6,663 nt of DNA, from positions 1 through 6,663 of the forward strand of contig JALHEL010000030.1 of assembly GCA_022837205.1 (NCBI GenBank), given 5' to 3'. A model generated the notes under the pieces. That model was given only the letters and a program-made list of their open reading frames with translations. It did not search any database and was not told where the DNA came from. Positions 3,742-6,663 of the stretch are shown here, in pieces. Position 1 is the stretch's first letter, and each line of letters starts with the position of its first letter. This stretch comes from Leptolinea sp. (lineage in GTDB: Bacteria; Chloroflexota; Anaerolineae; Anaerolineales; Anaerolineaceae). Both the position numbers and the translations under genes were made by a program.

Positions 3742-6443
3742 TGAAAATAATAGTCACTCACGAGCAGGCGGATTTTGATGCAGTCGCGTCTCAACTGGCG
3801 GCATCATTGCTGGAACCCGCCGCCGTCCCCATATTACCGAAACGGATAAATCGAAATGTCGCGACTTTTCTGAAAGATTTTGCTTATAACTTCAATTTTC
3901 GAACGGATGCGGAAATCGCGGAAGAGACCGTCGATTCGGTTCTGGTGGTGGATACCCAGGCAATCAGCAATACGGCAAAAATTAAATCGGATACCGAAGT
4001 TTGTGTGATCGACCACCACCAACCCCGTTTAAATCTTCCGGAAAAATGGAAGTGCCTTTTTGATCGAACCGGATCCTGTACGACGATTCTGGTGGAAAAG
4101 CTTCAAAATAAATCTGTTACGATCGATGAAATTCAAGCCGTAATGCTTCTGATGGGAATTTATGAAGATACCGGGAATTTAACTTACGGGAGCACAACCG
4201 CGCGCGATCTTCAGGCTGCCGCCTGGTTGATGAATCAGGGTGCGGATCTGAATATCCTGAATCGGTATTTAAACCAGCCGCTCTCGGAACCTCAACAAGT
4301 TTTAGCCGAACGCCTTTTGCAGAATTGCGAAACATTGACAATTATGGGGCAGCAGATCGTCATCTCGCAAGCGGATGCTCGTGATATCAACGACGAATTT
4401 TCCACCGTTGCCCACCATTTACGCGATATGTTTTCTCCTGATGCGATTTTTATTCTCTTGGGGACCAAAGGGGGGATTCGCCTGATCGGCCGTGCCACCA
4501 ATGATCGAATCGACGTCGCACAAATTATGAAACATTTCAACGGCGGCGGTCATCCCCGTGCCGCGGCCGGGTTAATTCCGCTCAAAAAGGGACAGGAATT
4601 GACCGATGTCTTAAAAAATACGCGGGAAAAATTATTGGAGATGCTGCCGCAATTTATCACCCCGCCGATAACGGTGGAGCAAATCATGTCAACCCGCCCT
4701 CTGTTAATCGATTCCCAAATGCCGATGGAAGAAATTGCCGAACTCATCCAGCGTTACGGCTATGAAGGCTATCCGGTTGTCGATAAGAATAAGAATCTGA
4801 TCGGATTGTTGAATCGCCGTTCCGTCGATCGCGCGCTGGCTTTCGGATTGTCCCCGTCGGTCGAATCGATTATGGACCCCGGCAATTACAGTGTTCGTCC
4901 GGAAGATTCGGTAGATTATCTGAAAGAAATGATGAATCTTTCCGGTTGGGGTCAGATTCCCGTCATTAATGGTGACGGTCATGAGATTATCGGAATCGTG
5001 ACCCGTACCGATCTGATTAAGATCCTTACCGGTCGCAGCAGTGTCCCCGGCAATCGCAATTATGCACAGATTTTAACTCGTGTTTTGCCTCCCTCATATC
5101 TCACCTTGATCCATATGGTGGCTGATACCGCTTGGAATTGTCGCTATCCCGTTTATATTGTGGGCGGTTTTGTTCGCGACCTGATCCTCGGACAACCCGT
5201 AATGGATTTCGATATTGTCGTCGAAGGGGATGCCATTCATTTGGCGCGGACGCTGGTGCATATTTACGGGGGAAAAGTCCGTATTCATTCCCGATTCGGA
5301 ACGGCAAAATGGGTCATCGAAGATATTCATGATCAGATAATAAAGAATACCCCTCCTTCCGCCGAGGGCGCTCCCGAATCGGATTTGCCGGCTACTTTGG
5401 ATTTGATCTCCGCCCGAACCGAATTTTATGATTACCCGACTGCCATGCCGAAGGTGGAACGGAGCAGTATCAAATTGGATTTACATCGTCGCGATTTCAC
5501 TATCAATACCATGGCTTTGCGTTTGGACGGGGATTATTTCGGCGACTTATTGGATTATTGGGGCGGTTACCTGGATTTACATCAGAAATTGATCCGTGTC
5601 TTGCATTCCCTCTCTTTTATGGATGATCCGACGCGGATGTTGCGGGCGGTGCGTTTTGAGAAAAGATTCAACTTTACCATCGAAAAACATACGATGATGT
5701 TGCTGAAAGACGGAAAAACGTTGCTCAAACGAATTTCGGGGCGCCGAATTATGAATGAATTGGACCTTTTCTTTCATGAAGAATCCCCTTCGGCCGGACT
5801 TTCACGCTTGGAAGAACTCGGCCTGTTGGAACAAATTCATCCGAATATCCGGTGGACTTCTCAAAATACAGCCAACCTGACAAAATTCAGTCAAAAAGAT
5901 CCGCCGGATTATTGGTTGGAAACCCTTCCTTCCTTACCGGAATTTATCAATCTGGAAGGGAAATACTTAATCTGGTGGGGGAAAAATTCTCCGGAAACCA
6001 TTAAAGAGATCGTTCAACGCCTGCAACTTTCTCAACGCATCCAGAAAATGTTGCTTTCTTATTCCGAAATCTGTCAGAAAATGCCCGATCTGGTTCATTC
6101 CTGGCCGAGCGAAGTGACCTTTTTTCTCGAAAAGCAATCGCTTGAAGCCGTTTATTGCTATGATATTTTAAGCGACGACGAAAAAGTCCATGAAACAATT
6201 CGAAACTTCCTGAAAACTTGGAGAAATATTAAGCCGTTTACCACCGGGGCGGAGCTGCGCCGGTTGCCCTATCCGGCCGGAAGTTGGATCGGGGCGGTTT
6301 TGGACCGCTTACGCAAAGGATGGATCGACGAGGAAATCAGTTCCCGTGAAGAAGAGGAAAAAACATTGGAATTTATTTTGCCGCTCTTTACCAAAAGCTT
6401 GGACAAGAAACATTCATCGGGAAATCCAGCCGCCGAGATATAA
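3741..6443 (+). CDS. DHH-DHHA1-CBS-CBS-tRNA nucleotidyltransferase/poly(A) polymerase fusion
   Basis: A 900-residue protein with four modules. (1) A DHH phosphoesterase domain, about 1-160: HEQADFDAVAS (7-17), VVDT (69-72), DHH (91-93), EDTG (142-145). (2) DHHA1 with GGGHPRAAAG (268-277). (3) Two CBS domains, about 311-370 and 374-430, probable adenine-nucleotide sensors. (4) A class II nucleotidyltransferase: YIVGGFVRD (472-480), catalytic DFD (D489, D491), SARTEFYDYP (557-566), RRDFTINTMAL (583-593), LLDYWGG (603-609), DDPTRMLRAVRF (628-639), then a helical RNA-binding part. The last domain adds CCA, or only the terminal A, to tRNA 3' ends. In lineages with this architecture the work can be split between CC- and A-adding enzymes, and the sequence alone does not settle which this is. 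The DHH part could be a nano-RNase or exonuclease (inference). Its start overlaps the upstream stop by one base. The gene is intact, with ordinary CGN arginine codons. Confidence 0.93.
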   Translation: MKIIVTHEQADFDAVASQLAASLLEPAAVPILPKRINRNVATFLKDFAYNFNFRTDAEIAEETVDSVLVVDTQAISNTAKIKSDTEVCVIDHHQPRLNLPEKWKCLFDRTGSCTTILVEKLQNKSVTIDEIQAVMLLMGIYEDTGNLTYGSTTARDLQAAAWLMNQGADLNILNRYLNQPLSEPQQVLAERLLQNCETLTIMGQQIVISQADARDINDEFSTVAHHLRDMFSPDAIFILLGTKGGIRLIGRATNDRIDVAQIMKHFNGGGHPRAAAGLIPLKKGQELTDVLKNTREKLLEMLPQFITPPITVEQIMSTRPLLIDSQMPMEEIAELIQRYGYEGYPVVDKNKNLIGLLNRRSVDRALAFGLSPSVESIMDPGNYSVRPEDSVDYLKEMMNLSGWGQIPVINGDGHEIIGIVTRTDLIKILTGRSSVPGNRNYAQILTRVLPPSYLTLIHMVADTAWNCRYPVYIVGGFVRDLILGQPVMDFDIVVEGDAIHLARTLVHIYGGKVRIHSRFGTAKWVIEDIHDQIIKNTPPSAEGAPESDLPATLDLISARTEFYDYPTAMPKVERSSIKLDLHRRDFTINTMALRLDGDYFGDLLDYWGGYLDLHQKLIRVLHSLSFMDDPTRMLRAVRFEKRFNFTIEKHTMMLLKDGKTLLKRISGRRIMNELDLFFHEESPSAGLSRLEELGLLEQIHPNIRWTSQNTANLTKFSQKDPPDYWLETLPSLPEFINLEGKYLIWWGKNSPETIKEIVQRLQLSQRIQKMLLSYSEICQKMPDLVHSWPSEVTFFLEKQSLEAVYCYDILSDDEKVHETIRNFLKTWRNIKPFTTGAELRRLPYPAGSWIGAVLDRLRKGWIDEEISSREEEEKTLEFILPLFTKSLDKKHSSGNPAAEI

Positions 6444-6478
6444 ACCGTTTACAATATCATCAGACACGGAAAATCATT

Positions 6479-6663
6479 ATGGAAACTTGGCTTGACAGTG
6501 TCAATATTCGCTTGATGAGAGAATCGGATCTTCCTCTGATCGAATGGGGGGATGAATATGTCCGATATCGGAAAATTTACCGTGAAGTTTACCGAAATTT
6601 CCTTGCCGGCCGGGCTTTTCCATGGATCGCCGAGATCGAGAAATATGGCGTGATCGGTCAGGT
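6479..6663 (+). CDS. GNAT family N-acetyltransferase, N-terminal part only
   Basis: The ATG at 6479 opens 61 complete codons to the right edge of the window. The peptide has the opening of a GNAT fold: strand VNIRLMRESDLPLIEW (8-23), a helical segment rich in charged and aromatic residues with VYRNFLAG (37-44), then a strand PWIAEIEKYGVIGQ (48-61) matching the second and third strands before motif A. The acetyl-CoA binding loop is outside the window, so activity cannot be judged. It starts 35 bp after the nucleotidyltransferase stop on the same strand, with only a weak CGGAA as ribosome site. It is probably the third gene of the 3247-6443 operon. It belongs to a different subgroup from the GNAT at 1005-1571. 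Confidence 0.72.
   Translation, partial: METWLDSVNIRLMRESDLPLIEWGDEYVRYRKIYREVYRNFLAGRAFPWIAEIEKYGVIGQ

Noticed and set aside
3834..6198. Several frames of 62-92 codons antisense to the 900-residue gene, and one on the same strand in another frame (5132-5332)
   Set aside because: They are shadows of a long intact coding region with recognisable domains throughout.

Overview
The window looks like a bacterial chromosome segment. The best guess is an Anaerolineae-like member of the Chloroflexota: the pairing of a DHH-CBS-CBS-poly(A)-polymerase fusion with this type of GNAT protein is familiar from that group, and the RNase P RNA is bacterial class A. This placement is from recollection of the families and is tentative.

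Layout. Positions 1-146 (minus) hold the first 48 codons of a REP-associated tyrosine transposase (RAYT, Y1/HUH superfamily), cut by the window edge. Positions 147-469 are AT-rich with no gene seen. Positions 470-915 hold eight direct copies of a 25-nt hairpin element, six of them spaced 66-67 bp apart. Read on the minus strand, the same strand as the RAYT, each element is GTAG followed by a 9-bp stem with a 3-nt loop, which is the anatomy of a REP. Positions 1005-1571 (minus) encode a RimJ/RimL-type GNAT acetyltransferase. A 321-bp divergent intergenic region with candidate promoters follows.

Positions 1893-2737 (plus) form a translationally coupled pair of exported proteins: a six-cysteine, probable OB-fold protein and a thermonuclease (SNase) with every catalytic residue in place. 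This pair is low in G+C and uses AGA for 9 of 10 arginines, unlike all neighbours, so it looks recently acquired.

Positions 2823-3210 hold a complete RNase P RNA gene (rnpB). It is followed by a YfcE/MJ0936-type metallophosphodiesterase (3247-3741) and, overlapping it by one base, a 900-residue DHH-DHHA1-CBS-CBS-tRNA nucleotidyltransferase/poly(A) polymerase fusion (3741-6443). A second GNAT gene starts at 6479 and runs off the right edge.

Functional reading. The right half groups tRNA 5'-end maturation (RNase P RNA) with a 3'-end nucleotidyltransferase and two predicted phosphoesterase activities, so it is a plausible RNA-processing neighbourhood. The left half is a mobile or repetitive accessory zone: a RAYT with its probable cognate REP array, then the AGA-rich secreted nuclease pair. 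The RAYT/REP unit is the most interesting system in the window.
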